Shown here piece after piece: positions 1 to 9,295 of a DNA stretch of 64,000 nt. Numbering within the stretch: position 1 is the first letter of the stretch; each line of letters begins with the position of its first letter. The notes below the pieces were generated by a model that saw nothing but the letters and a program-made list of their open reading frames with translations, was not told the origin of the DNA and did no database searches. A program made the position numbers and the translations under genes. Source of the stretch: Phycisphaerae bacterium (GTDB lineage: Bacteria > Planctomycetota > Phycisphaerae > UBA1845 > PWPN01); the NCBI GenBank assembly GCA_035384605.1, contig DAOOIV010000006.1, forward strand, positions 1 to 64,000. The letters run 5' to 3'.

Positions 1-180
1 ATCGTGTACCCCCTCCTGCGGCGAGGGAATCCTTGAGAATCAGGCATTTGATACATAATCGGGCCGTCTTACCCGGACAGGAGTGATACGACCTATTGAA
101 CGCTGCCGGTGGTCATCGCTTTCGACGTTGACATCTTGCCGGCGGACCGCTCTACTTCTCCCAGCGAGGGAAGACCCGAC

Positions 181-790
181 ATGCGTTTGGTTCAAACCAC
201 CGTCGCGTGGGCACTTGTGACCTGTCCGGCTGCAGCGACCGAGCCGGTAACGATGCAGTCGCCGGATGGAAAGATGTCTTTTTCGCTTTCAACCGGTCCT
301 CAGGGCCCGGCCTTTGACTTGACGATGGACGGGCAGGCCTTGCCGTTCGACAGCCCTTACACGATCGGGTCGCTGTCAAAGCTCGGCGAGACGCTTATCG
401 GCCCGCCAATGACGCCGGAGATGTCTTGCGGCGAGTGCATGGCGATTACTGAGGCACACCTTCAGGACCATGCCGGACTCTGTCTTGCGACGAGTCCGCG
501 GATGCCCAAGACCCTGCTGACGCGGTTATCGACGCGAGGCAACGAGCGGGCCGTGGTTCGGGTGGCACCTTTCGAGACTCCTTGGCGCGCGATCCTCCTC
601 GGCTGCCGGGCGGGCGATCATCGAGCACCACGGCGAGAAGGGCGTTGGCGTCTGGTTGTGGCTGAGGTGGAGTCACTGCGATGCGGAGATGGCCAAGGCC
701 TTTCCGCTCCACGAGGAAAGGGGCATTGCCGGCATCAAAGTCGACTTCATTAATCGCGACGTCCGGTGGATGGTGAACCGGTGTCGTTCC
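181..790 (+). pseudogene. Remnant of a GH97 family glycosidase (SusB-like)
   Basis: An ATG at 181, about 10 nt after a GAGGGAAG ribosome-site-like stretch, opens a reading frame with a secretion-signal-like start. It then shows a GH97-like N-terminal beta-domain segment (MQSPDGKMSFSLS, about positions 250-290) and the family segment PFETPWRAILLG near 560-600. The catalytic-barrel text then continues in another frame from about 611: GVGVWLWLRWSHCDAEM and IAGIKVDFINRD. Intact GH97 proteins are about 650-700 residues and have roughly 100 residues between these blocks. Here the blocks nearly touch and the C-terminal half is missing. This is therefore a gene with several internal deletions and a frameshift, not an assembly error at one base. 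It once probably encoded a periplasmic alpha-glucosidase or alpha-galactosidase. The end is approximate. Confidence 0.75.
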
Positions 791-968
791 AGGCGGGATT
801 CGCAGGCCTGGTGAGACCACCCGGCTCATCGCCAAAGGGTTGTCAGATACCGCCCTTGGTTGGCAGAGATGTGTTTCTCGATTGGCAAGCGCCTCAAGAG
901 TAGAATGGCGTTTTGCCTGCGAGCTGGACGGGCCATCCGTACCGCCCGCGGCTCTGGGGTCATGAAAC

Positions 969-1547
969 ATGGCCGGCTTGATGGACTGGCTCAACTCTCA
1001 TCCGCTGGTGTTGCCGCTGTTCATCTTCTTCGCGCGGATCACGGATGTGTCGATTGGCACGTTGCGGACCATCTGCATTGTGCGCGGCTTTCGGTACCTG
1101 GCGCCGATACTCGGCTTCTTTGAGGTCGCGATCTGGATCATCGCGGTCTCGGGCGTCTTCAGCCATCTGGACCGTTGGTACAATATTGTGGCTTATGCCG
1201 GTGGTTTTGCCGCGGGCAATGCGGTGGGCATGTACATTGAGCAACAACTGGCCATCGGCATGCAGGCGATTCGTATCATCTCGCCGGGCCATAGTGCGGC
1301 GGTTGCCGCCGGTTTGCGCCTCGCGGGTTATGGTGTCACCGAGATCAAGGGCCGCGGCCTGAATGGCGAGGTGTCCATCTGTTTCGTGGTCGTTCCTCGC
1401 AAGGAAACCCCCGTGGTGCTTCGGGTGGCACGAAGCATCGATCCCGACGCATTCAGTACGGTTGAAGACGTCTCTTCGGCCGTCGGGCGGGTCTACCGCG
1501 ACGAGGTCCGCAAACGTGGATGGCGAAACCTGTTGAAACGCAAGTAG
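969..1547 (+). CDS. DUF2179/DUF5698 (UPF0316) membrane protein
   Basis: A 192-residue protein. The first ~90 residues hold three hydrophobic helices (LVLPLFIFFARITDVSIGTL, then FEVAIWIIAVSG, then a Gly-rich helix near GGFAAGNAVGMYIE). This is the DUF5698 core. The cytoplasmic C-terminal half with GYGVTEIKGRGLNGEVS matches the DUF2179 domain, a ferredoxin-like fold of unknown ligand. Length is normal for UPF0316 proteins. The biochemical role is unknown. It stands alone between the GH97 remnant and a convergent gene. The ribosome site in front of 969 is weak; an ATG at 961 is in another frame. Confidence 0.85.
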   Translation: MAGLMDWLNSHPLVLPLFIFFARITDVSIGTLRTICIVRGFRYLAPILGFFEVAIWIIAVSGVFSHLDRWYNIVAYAGGFAAGNAVGMYIEQQLAIGMQAIRIISPGHSAAVAAGLRLAGYGVTEIKGRGLNGEVSICFVVVPRKETPVVLRVARSIDPDAFSTVEDVSSAVGRVYRDEVRKRGWRNLLKRK

Positions 1548-1626
1548 TAAATGTTGCGGGTATGCCTTCGTAACCCGGCCGGGGTGGAGGCTCGCCGCCA
1601 GGGCCGCGTCTTCCGCAAGTAATCGG

Positions 1627-4308
1627 TCAATTGGCAGCCTGTGTCGTCGATGGTGTCAGCGCGAGGATCGGGGTGGCGCCGAGTCCGCCGCGTCCCGGGG
1701 CGATTTCCATTGCAGATACCACGGCTTCAGCGTCGTTGACGCCGCGGAAACGGACCTCGATCACCCCGTGGTTTGGGCGGATATCATCAAACACGAGGTC
1801 AACCGCACGGTTCAGGCCGTCCCAGATCGGCCTGTTGTTTGCGGTGAAGGCGACGGACGCCGGCCGTCCTGTGGCTGTAGCCGCGATGTCCAGATTGCGA
1901 AGCATCGGGCGGCCGTTAATGTCGATGCTCATCAAACGAGTCTCTGGGGTCACCCATCTGGACTCCATCAGTTTCAAGCGGACGTGATAGTCACCCGGCC
2001 CGACGGTCACATAGGCGGTGAAGTCCCGGCCGTGCATGCCGTGTCGATACAAAACCGGATCGGCAGTACCGGCAACTGTCAGTCGTCGCGGCGTTGTGTA
2101 CCAGCAGGCCTCGACGGGATCGGTCAGTTCGCCCACACGAATGACCGCCTCGGTGGCAGGCCGCCACGAGCGGCCCTGTGAATCGACATAGTCCTCACGG
2201 CCAGGATAACCGAATACCCATCGCTGCGCGTCGGTCGGACCGCCTCCTTCGCCGAAACCCGCATCGCCGGTCGCCGCGGAGAACTGGACTGCGTCGGCGG
2301 TGACGTCGGCGCCATTCGAGCGAGGATTGCCCTTCCCGAATGCGACGATTCTGATCGTATGCCGATCGTTGCTCAGGCCGCTCTTGTGGTACAACACCTG
2401 CTGCCGAAGAACATATGGGTTCCAGCAGTCAATCCCGCAGAGCTGCTTGACGTCATCAATGTAAACGTTGGCCAGGCCGCCGTTGGGGCTCACCGCCCCG
2501 ATCAGACGGAACTGGTTGCCCTCGAACGTGAACGAGAGCTCTGCGCCGGCCTCCGCGGTGAGACGGACCGCGCCGCCGAAATGCCCGGCCAGACTCGCCT
2601 CGTCCCACCTGCCGGAGAATGACATCGTGCGTTCGTCGCTCTGTTGTTGCGGATCATCACCCTCGATTATCACCGTCCTGCTGCCGTCGTGTCGAATCGT
2701 GACGATGCAGTCGCCGTTGTTCAGCGGCCGGGCAGCATAGCCATTTCCGTCGAGCGAAGGCGATTCAGAAAGCGGCTTGCCGTCGGCCAGGATCCGCGTC
2801 GGGCGAAACGCCAGCCGAAGAACATCTTCCGTCCCTGCAGGAGCATCGAAGGTGGTGTACTCGATCCGGCCGTCGCCGTAGATTACTTTCGACACAACCG
2901 ACGTGCTCCGCATGATGTGGTTCTCGCGGTGGGGACCGAGTACATCCGGCAGCCACGCCATGGCATCCAGAACATAAGCCAGCGGCAGCGGGTGCGCGAT
3001 TTGCAGCCAATTTCCGGCGACGACGTTACCGCCCTCCATACCGTCCTCGACCACGCCGGTTTCATGGGCATCGTACGTTGCCAGAATGAACTGTCGCCGG
3101 GCCAGCTCGCGTGCCCATTCGCTGTCGGCCCGAACGCCGTACTCCGCAAACGCGGCCCCAACCTGCATCGGCGGGTACGACAGCGAACGCCCGCAACATT
3201 GAGCCCCCTCCGGATACGCCCAGGCTCCGCTGTAGACGTCTCCGTTCGACTCGGGGGCCACGCACGCACGCTGCAGGAACAGCGACATGATGTTCCGGGC
3301 ATCAACCCGCCAGTTCCGGAAGACATCCGGCACGGCCATCAGGTATCTTGGAACCATCTCCGACAACGTCTCGCTCTGCACGGGGTGAGACCAGTCCCAG
3401 TAATCCCGGCCAAAAGCGTCGTTTTCGAGCCATCGCGGCAGCAGCACGTCCCGAAGGTACGCCCGGCCGGCATCGCGAGCTTCGATCAGGGCGTTGTTCA
3501 CGCCCGTGTAACCGACGCGGATCAGCTCGTCAAAGAGCCGCAGCAGGACCACGACGCCGCCGGTCTGCCTGTCATCCCAGAACACGTCCTCCGGATTGGC
3601 ATATCGGTTCCACGGAGACAGGCCGGGTTCGTGGCCTCGTTTAGCCGCCAGCAGGTCTGCCCAATGCCCGGCGGTGTCGAGCCATTCGCGGTTGCCGGTG
3701 ATCTGGTAGCCGCGGACCAGACCGAGGCCGAACAGGGCAACGAGGTCGAGCTGGATCATGCCTTGCGGGTTGCATTCGCCGTAGGGGGTGCCCTGGTTGG
3801 GCACACTGATCAGGAACCTCGGCCAGGGGTGATCGTCAGTCGTCTGACAATGGTTCAACAGCACGTCGGCGATCATGCTGATCTGGGCAATCGCGGACGG
3901 GTCGCCGCTGTAGCGGTAGTAATCCACCCATCCGATCATGGCATATGCCCCGCGCTGAGCCAGGTCGCCGTTGCCCCAGTCCTCCAGCTTGCGCGGCCTG
4001 ATTGTGCCGTCCGGCTTGATCTCCCAACGGCCGTTGTAAATGTAGTCCGGCGCCGGCAGGCCGGTCTTGGGATTCGTCGCCCACGGATAGCGTTTCAGCG
4101 TTTCGGCGGCGACGCGCACCCGGAAATCGCACTGACCGTTGAGGCCCTTGTACCACGGAGCGATCACGCCATGGCGATCCTCGACGGCATCATGTGCGAA
4201 GTATCGCGGCTGCGTTCGCTGCGCCGACGCCCAGGCGGGGAATACGAGGCAAAATAGAAGTGGTAGGGATATAACCGCCTTCGCAGATGCTTCTTGAGAG
4301 TGCTTCAT
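1627..4308 (-). CDS. Secreted alpha/alpha-toroid protein with malectin-like modules
   Basis: An 893-residue exported protein. The start at 4308 is chosen because a GGGAGA site lies 7-8 nt upstream and a signal peptide follows at once (VISLPLLFCLVFPAWASA). Residues ~30-480 look like an alpha/alpha-toroid with repeated helical hairpins and conserved Trp/Tyr/Gly patches (RGAYAMIGWVDYYRYSGD, DDRQTGGVVVLLRLFDELI). This is the general fold of six-hairpin glycosidases and polysaccharide lyases. About 560-690 resembles a carbohydrate-binding jelly roll (FRLIGAVSPNGGLANVYIDD). The last ~180 residues read as a malectin-like domain (DYHVRLKLMESRW, VIEVRFRGVNDAEAVVSAME). I do not recognise a CAZy family with known activity. 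It faces nadA divergently and shares its surroundings with a heparinase-like gene, so a role in extracellular glycan breakdown is inferred. Confidence 0.75.
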   Translation of the reverse strand: MKHSQEASAKAVISLPLLFCLVFPAWASAQRTQPRYFAHDAVEDRHGVIAPWYKGLNGQCDFRVRVAAETLKRYPWATNPKTGLPAPDYIYNGRWEIKPDGTIRPRKLEDWGNGDLAQRGAYAMIGWVDYYRYSGDPSAIAQISMIADVLLNHCQTTDDHPWPRFLISVPNQGTPYGECNPQGMIQLDLVALFGLGLVRGYQITGNREWLDTAGHWADLLAAKRGHEPGLSPWNRYANPEDVFWDDRQTGGVVVLLRLFDELIRVGYTGVNNALIEARDAGRAYLRDVLLPRWLENDAFGRDYWDWSHPVQSETLSEMVPRYLMAVPDVFRNWRVDARNIMSLFLQRACVAPESNGDVYSGAWAYPEGAQCCGRSLSYPPMQVGAAFAEYGVRADSEWARELARRQFILATYDAHETGVVEDGMEGGNVVAGNWLQIAHPLPLAYVLDAMAWLPDVLGPHRENHIMRSTSVVSKVIYGDGRIEYTTFDAPAGTEDVLRLAFRPTRILADGKPLSESPSLDGNGYAARPLNNGDCIVTIRHDGSRTVIIEGDDPQQQSDERTMSFSGRWDEASLAGHFGGAVRLTAEAGAELSFTFEGNQFRLIGAVSPNGGLANVYIDDVKQLCGIDCWNPYVLRQQVLYHKSGLSNDRHTIRIVAFGKGNPRSNGADVTADAVQFSAATGDAGFGEGGGPTDAQRWVFGYPGREDYVDSQGRSWRPATEAVIRVGELTDPVEACWYTTPRRLTVAGTADPVLYRHGMHGRDFTAYVTVGPGDYHVRLKLMESRWVTPETRLMSIDINGRPMLRNLDIAATATGRPASVAFTANNRPIWDGLNRAVDLVFDDIRPNHGVIEVRFRGVNDAEAVVSAMEIAPGRGGLGATPILALTPSTTQAAN

Positions 4309-4506
4309 GCAGTGCTCTCCCTGCGCTTCGGCTTGGGACGTCGCGCCGTACAACACCTGCGGAGGCGACATCCGGCATATCGTACAGCCAGGGCTTGGAG
4401 CCTGTCACGCCGAGCCGGACAGCCGTCAGGTTTTGTCCACGAAAGCCGCGAGGCTATACTGATTCAGAGTCTGGTTCACCTGGTGTATAGGAGCCGACCT
4501 GACGTG

Positions 4507-5622
4507 ATGCCGTATCAGCCGCCATTGCCGCCTCAATATACCGACCTCTCGATCGAGGAGATGTGCGAGCGGATCCGGGCGCACAAGCAGGCCTTCGGCC
4601 GGCGTCTGGTGATTCTCGGCCATCATTATCAGCAGGACGACGTGATTCAGTTCGCCGATTTCACTGGCGACAGCCTCAAGCTCAGCCGGCAGGCCTCGCA
4701 GCAGAAGGACGCCGAGTTCATCGTCTTCTGCGGCGTGCATTTCATGGCCGAGTCAGCGGACATTCTGTCGGAAGGCCGGGTGGCTGTGATTCTTCCCGAC
4801 CTGACCGCCGGGTGCAGTATGGCGGACATGGCAGCGCTGGAGCAGGTCGAGGACGCGTGGCAGCGTTTGACTGCGGCGACGGACGCAAAGGTCATCCCCA
4901 TCACGTACGTGAACAGCTCGGCGGCGATCAAGGCGTTCTGCGGACAACATGACGGAGCCTGTTGCACCAGTTCCAATGCTCGCAAGGTGCTCGAATATGC
5001 GTTGACGCAGGGCGACAAGGTCCTTTTCCTGCCGGACCAGCATCTCGGCCGCAACACGGCGTACGCGATGGGGCATCCACTCGATTCAATGGTTCTTTAC
5101 GATCCGGTCCTGGACGCCGGGGGCCTGACCGACGAGCAGATCCGCAATGCCCGCTTCCTGTTGTGGAACGGCTACTGCAGCGTGCACCAGGTGTTCACGC
5201 CGCAGCAGTGCGAGCGTGTTCGGGCAGCCGATCCGGCCTGCAAGATCATCGTCCATCCGGAGTGCCCGTGGGAAGTGGTGCAGCGGGCGGACCTGGCCGG
5301 AAGCACCGAATACATCATCAAGATCATTACCGAGGCCCCCGAGGGCTCGCACTGGGCGGTAGGCACGGAGATCAACCTGGTTAACCGCGTGGCCAACCGC
5401 TATGCCGGTCGCAAGCTGGTGCGGTCGCTGGCCGACGTACAATGTCTGTGTTCGACCATGTATCGCATCGATCTGCCGCACCTGTTGTGGAGCCTCGACG
5501 AGCTGGCCACCGGCCGCGTGGTCAATCAGATTCGGGTCGATGAGCAGACCCGCCATTTCGCCCGAGTCGCCCTTCAGCGTATGCTCGACAACGTCAGCGC
5601 CACGCCGATGGCGGCGAAATAG
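4507..5622 (+). CDS. nadA: Quinolinate synthase A
   Basis: Condenses iminoaspartate with dihydroxyacetone phosphate to quinolinate in NAD biosynthesis; a cytoplasmic [4Fe-4S] enzyme. The protein is 371 residues from the ATG at 4507 (a GTG codon directly precedes it). Family marks are LGHHYQQDDVIQFADF near residue 38, the three cluster cysteines in LTAGCSMAD (Cys103), NGYCSVHQ (Cys223) and VQCLCSTMYR (Cys313 or 315), and HPECPWEV. Length and spacing fit the bacterial family; the cluster-3 motif is Q-C-L-C rather than the commoner C-P-x-M form. No nadB or nadC is next to it. The reading frame is open upstream to 4294 but that part has no family similarity. Confidence 0.96.
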   Translation: MPYQPPLPPQYTDLSIEEMCERIRAHKQAFGRRLVILGHHYQQDDVIQFADFTGDSLKLSRQASQQKDAEFIVFCGVHFMAESADILSEGRVAVILPDLTAGCSMADMAALEQVEDAWQRLTAATDAKVIPITYVNSSAAIKAFCGQHDGACCTSSNARKVLEYALTQGDKVLFLPDQHLGRNTAYAMGHPLDSMVLYDPVLDAGGLTDEQIRNARFLLWNGYCSVHQVFTPQQCERVRAADPACKIIVHPECPWEVVQRADLAGSTEYIIKIITEAPEGSHWAVGTEINLVNRVANRYAGRKLVRSLADVQCLCSTMYRIDLPHLLWSLDELATGRVVNQIRVDEQTRHFARVALQRMLDNVSATPMAAK

Positions 5623-5655
5623 TGGGGACGGGGGATTGGAGGCTGGGGACTGGAG

Positions 5656-8262
5656 ATGAGCAATCGATCGCAGGGCGTGATGTTCCCTTGTCCGTTGGCT
5701 GTGATCATCATATCAACTGCCATGTTGCTCGCGGTGGCGTCGGCATTCGGCGAGTCGCCCGCAAGAGTCAATGTATCCACGTTCTACCATGCCCAGGCAA
5801 GAGCCAACGCCCAGACAAACGGCCAACGATACGATTGGGCCCGCAAGCAGGTTGATGAGGCGATTGCGGCGGCCGAGCCGTGGCTCAAGACGCCCGATGA
5901 CGAGTTGTGGCGGATGATCGTGCCGCCAAAGCTCAAGCGGGCGATTATGGTCAACGTCAACCAGGGTTGCCCGAAATGCGGCATGGGCATCTATGGTGAC
6001 CGCGGACCGCATCCGTATCCCTGGCTGGCGTGGGTCGAAGGCCATCCGTGGAAAGTACAGTGCCCTAACTGCAAAGAGCTGTTTCCGAAGAACGACTTCG
6101 GGGCGTTTTACGAAAGTGGAATTGATCCTGAAACAGGCTTGTTCGATCCGGCGCGGGCTGACCGCAAGCTGCTGTTCAACGCGGAGCATGCTGATCCGAG
6201 GGATCCGCAGCACTTGTACGCCGTCGATGACGGTAGCGGCTGGCAGCGCTTTCCCGGTGGCCTGAAGGAGCGGGACTGGTACATCGGCTATCATGCTTAC
6301 TTCGGGCGCAGCGGCCGGGTGGCGTCGGCGATCCGCTCGCTGGCCACGGGCTACGCTCTCACCGGCCGGCCGATCTACGCGCACAAGGCGACCATCCTGC
6401 TCGACCGCCTGGCTGATGTGTTCCCCGACTACGACGGCAAGCGGGAGCAGTTCTACAACAACGTTTGGGGCGAGTATTCGGACGGCTTGCTGGGGCCGAA
6501 CTACTGGGATGGCGGCATGTGGGCTCAGCGGGCGATCGATTATGACATGATTCGTGAGGGCATCGGCCAGGCGCCTGAGACGCTCACGTTCCTGGGCGAG
6601 AAGGCCCGCCAGTTCAAGGTGCCGATGCCCAAGACCAGTGTCGAAGACATCCGCCGCAACATCGAGCAGCGCATCCTTATCGACGGCGGCCGCCGCCGCG
6701 AACGTATCTGGATGAACGGCACGATCACCGAAATGTGCCGGCTCAAGGTTGAGCTGGTGCTCAACGGACGTGACGCGCTGAAGGAACTGGTCGGCAAGTA
6801 CATGCCCGCCATCGTACCGCCTGAGCACCTCAATGCGGACGGTTCGGGGAATGAGCGTTCCACCGGCTATGACGCCGGTGCTTTTGGCCAATACTGCAGC
6901 CTGATCGAAGAACTGGCGGCGATGGACAAAGACGTCGTACGCGCTGCCCTGGAGAGTCACCCGAATCTCCGCGCTGCCTTCGATTTCTGGCCCGACATCT
7001 GGTGTCTGGAGAAGTACATCCCCCAGATCGGCGACGTGGGCGAACCCGGCGCGACCAGCGGGCCGCGCGGCTCGGCGGGTGCCTACCTGGTGCTTTTCGA
7101 TCTGACTGGCAACGCCAGGTATGCCCAGGCGGCCATGCGCATCGCAAACGGTGACGCCTCCGCGCTTCCTCGCAACATCTACGCCGCAGAGCCCGAGGAA
7201 TTGGTTCAGCGGGCGATCGAGGCTGACAAAACATCCGGGCCGTGGCACACGCCCAGCATCGTCAAGCGGGACTATCAACTTGGCATTTTGCGCAGCGGCC
7301 TCGGTCCGGACGAGCAAGCGCTATGGCTGTTTTACTCCCCCAAGGCCGGAACCAGCAGCCATTCGCACTTCGACGCGCTGAACATAGGTTTGTTCGCCTT
7401 TGGCCTTCCACTGATCTGCGAACAGGGTTACCCGCTCTACACCGGCGACTGGCCGGCCCGCTGGGCGTGGACCAGCAACACCCGCAGTCATGCGACCGTC
7501 AGCGTGGACAACCGCTGCCAGCGTCATAGCGACGGCGGCAAGCTCTTGGCCTTTGCCGGAGACAACGGCGTGCAACTCATCTCGGCCGAGGCCCCGACGG
7601 CTTATGAGAATGTTGCGGTCTATCGCAGGACGCTGGTCGCGGCGGAACTTGGTGCCGGATGTGTCTGCTACCTGGACGTCTTCCGCATTAAGGGCGGCCG
7701 TGAACATACGTACAACCTGCCGCTGTTCTACGGCAATCTGCGCGTTCAGGGACTCACGATGATACCGCACGACGATCTGCACGACGGCTATGTGAGCCAG
7801 GTGCAGGCTTCGCCGGCCGAGTCGCCGTGGCAAGCCGAAGCAGATCTCTGCGAGGAATACGAAGGGCTGGTCCGTGCGCACATGCGCATTCACGGTCCAG
7901 CCGCTGACATGACGATCCTGACCGGCCGGGGGGAGGCGCGTTGGGGCAAGGATGATCCGCGGCGACTGCCATACCTGTTCTTGCGTCACCAGACGAACGC
8001 TCGCGAACTCGATAGCTGCTTTGCTCTCGTTTACGAGCCGTATCGCGAGCGGCCGTTCATCGATGAAGGCAGCGTGGTCATACGACCGGAGGCACAGGCC
8101 GTTCATTTCGAGGCCCGGCTGGCCGACGGGTCAGGTTCGTTCCGACTGACCTGTCGGGACATGGGCGATTCGCCGGTGACGGCGGAGGGCACACGCACGC
8201 TGGCGGGCAAGTCGCAAGACGTCAAGCTCTCGGGAATCATCTCAACTCTGCCGTCGCGCTGA
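5656..8262 (+). CDS. Secreted heparinase II/III-family protein
   Basis: An 868-residue exported protein with a signal peptide at about residues 10-32 (LAVIIISTAMLLAVASAFG). The middle (~200-480) is an alpha/alpha-toroid. The heparinase II/III beta-sheet domain follows, recognised by SSHSHFDALNIGLFAFGLP near residue 568-586 and EQGYPLYTGDW, the segment that carries catalytic-site His/Tyr in characterised lyases. A four-cysteine knuckle, CPKC at 105-108 and CPNC at 136-139, lies in the N-terminal part and probably binds zinc. It presumably cleaves an acidic polysaccharide by beta-elimination in the periplasm or outside; the substrate cannot be told from sequence. It starts 34 nt after nadA and is unrelated in function. 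The GGGGACTGGAG stretch just upstream may serve as the ribosome site. Confidence 0.85.
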   Translation: MSNRSQGVMFPCPLAVIIISTAMLLAVASAFGESPARVNVSTFYHAQARANAQTNGQRYDWARKQVDEAIAAAEPWLKTPDDELWRMIVPPKLKRAIMVNVNQGCPKCGMGIYGDRGPHPYPWLAWVEGHPWKVQCPNCKELFPKNDFGAFYESGIDPETGLFDPARADRKLLFNAEHADPRDPQHLYAVDDGSGWQRFPGGLKERDWYIGYHAYFGRSGRVASAIRSLATGYALTGRPIYAHKATILLDRLADVFPDYDGKREQFYNNVWGEYSDGLLGPNYWDGGMWAQRAIDYDMIREGIGQAPETLTFLGEKARQFKVPMPKTSVEDIRRNIEQRILIDGGRRRERIWMNGTITEMCRLKVELVLNGRDALKELVGKYMPAIVPPEHLNADGSGNERSTGYDAGAFGQYCSLIEELAAMDKDVVRAALESHPNLRAAFDFWPDIWCLEKYIPQIGDVGEPGATSGPRGSAGAYLVLFDLTGNARYAQAAMRIANGDASALPRNIYAAEPEELVQRAIEADKTSGPWHTPSIVKRDYQLGILRSGLGPDEQALWLFYSPKAGTSSHSHFDALNIGLFAFGLPLICEQGYPLYTGDWPARWAWTSNTRSHATVSVDNRCQRHSDGGKLLAFAGDNGVQLISAEAPTAYENVAVYRRTLVAAELGAGCVCYLDVFRIKGGREHTYNLPLFYGNLRVQGLTMIPHDDLHDGYVSQVQASPAESPWQAEADLCEEYEGLVRAHMRIHGPAADMTILTGRGEARWGKDDPRRLPYLFLRHQTNARELDSCFALVYEPYRERPFIDEGSVVIRPEAQAVHFEARLADGSGSFRLTCRDMGDSPVTAEGTRTLAGKSQDVKLSGIISTLPSR

Positions 8263-8447
8263 GCCAATTTAATGGTTCCGCATTCTGAAAGTAGGGTCTT
8301 TCTCAATAACGCTATGCGCAGGGGCAAGAAGTGGAACCTGATCCTCTTCGATACGGTCAAACTGGGCAGGCTGAACTGAGCGGCCGGATGGAATGAATAT
8401 CGCGAAGGTGAGCGCCAGGTGAACCGACGCTCACAGTTGTCTGCATC

Positions 8448-8705
8448 TTGATCGCCTCGGTTTCGATGCTCACCGTCTGTCGCAAGCTGCTGCACCTCTG
8501 CAAAGGTGACACGCCTTATTATAGCAAGTGCGGCTACAACTTGACGGACCTGACGTCTCCGCGATGTCCCGAGTGTGGAGGTCTTCCATCCGAGGTGCCC
8601 GTGGTGCGAGGGGAGTTGGCCATAGGGCGGTCCCTGCGCATATGGCTGGTCGTCGGGATGCTGTTGATGCTGGTTATCGGCGTCGCCGCTGCCATCGTAT
8701 GGTGA
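8448..8705 (+). CDS. Small zinc-ribbon-like membrane protein
   Basis: Up to 85 residues from a TTG at 8448, or 79 from the ATG at 8466; neither start has a clear ribosome site. The KCGYNLTDLTSPRCPECG block matches a short zinc-ribbon motif common in planctomycete proteins, usually C-x-x-C-G-Y-(D/N)-L-x-G-L...C-P-E-C-G. Here the first Cys of the first knuckle seems replaced by Tyr (YSKCGYN), with a further Cys ten residues upstream. A single transmembrane helix (WLVVGMLLMLVIGVAAAIV) ends the protein. Function unknown; the changed knuckle suggests it may be degenerate. Confidence 0.6.
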   Translation: MIASVSMLTVCRKLLHLCKGDTPYYSKCGYNLTDLTSPRCPECGGLPSEVPVVRGELAIGRSLRIWLVVGMLLMLVIGVAAAIVW

Positions 8706-8791
8706 TCAGACCCAGCATCTCGCGGTTACGACCGTGCGATGAGTGAGAGGGACACGCAATGCGGGCATTTGGCTACGAGGGAGACGTTCGC

Positions 8792-8992
8792 TCAGCGGAC
8801 CAGCTTGTCCGCCTCGCGGACCATTTCCGTGACGGACCAGTCCGACAGGATCTGATCCCGATCGCGGGTGTAGTCGCCCTGGCCGGTTTCGTATTGCAGG
8901 AGCAAACGCATGGCGTTGACGTAGCCCAGCTCGCGGACGAGGATCTCCAGGCCTCGACGTCGCAGTTCAGCAGGATTGGGGATCAGGCTCAC
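8792..8992 (-). CDS. Small hypothetical protein, possible antitoxin-like
   Basis: A 66-residue frame from a GTG. The text RRRGLEILVRELGYVNAMR and GQGDYTRDRDQIL resembles a family of small helical proteins that I recall from planctomycetes and cyanobacteria, often in small two-gene modules. No partner gene is adjacent; the nearest gene is a divergent HicB-like antitoxin. The frame stays open upstream of the GTG, so the true start may be earlier. Identification is by resemblance only. Confidence 0.45.
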   Translation of the reverse strand: MSLIPNPAELRRRGLEILVRELGYVNAMRLLLQYETGQGDYTRDRDQILSDWSVTEMVREADKLVR

Positions 8993-9103
8993 GCGGGCAA
9001 CTCTCTCGTCAACGTCATCAAGTCGACTTCTGTCTTCTCGAGACTCGGTACGGTGTAATATGGCAGGTCAAAGCGTTACGGAACAGCGAAGGGTTGGTGA
9101 CAC

Positions 9104-9295
9104 ATGCTCTACAAAGTGCCCCTCCTCCTCACCCCTCAGCCAGAAGGGGGTTTCACGGTTACTTCGCCGCTCCTGCCGGAATTGGCGGCGGAGGGCGACA
9201 CTGCCGATGAAGCGCTCGGGAATGTTCGGGATGCGCTCGCCGCAGTTATCGAGATTTACCATGATCTGGGCCGGCCATTGCCTGCCTACGGATAG
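9104..9295 (+). CDS. HicB-like antitoxin, without HicA
   Basis: A 63-residue protein that reads as the partial RNase-H-fold domain of HicB antitoxins: a short beta strand (YKVPLLLTPQPEGG), then FTVTSPLLPELAAEGDT and the helix DEALGNVRDALAAVIE. In HicAB pairs, HicB binds the HicA mRNA interferase and often also represses the operon. No HicA frame lies up- or downstream: its 3' end overlaps the convergent asnS gene by 10 bp. There is no extra DNA-binding domain. It is probably an orphan antitoxin or the surviving half of a pair. Confidence 0.75.
   Translation: MLYKVPLLLTPQPEGGFTVTSPLLPELAAEGDTADEALGNVRDALAAVIEIYHDLGRPLPAYG

Noticed and set aside
2644..4257. 537-codon open frame on the plus strand
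   Set aside because: It lies opposite the secreted alpha/alpha-toroid gene, which has a signal peptide and domain text; the plus-strand frame is Arg/Pro-rich without any family pattern.
5623..5655. G/A-rich stretch between nadA and the heparinase gene as a regulatory RNA
   Set aside because: Only 33 bases of near-repeat GGGGA/TTGGAG words with no stem; better seen as a ribosome-site region.
5713..7317. 534-codon open frame on the minus strand
   Set aside because: It is antisense to the heparinase-like gene; long antisense frames are expected in GC-rich DNA and this one has no family similarity.
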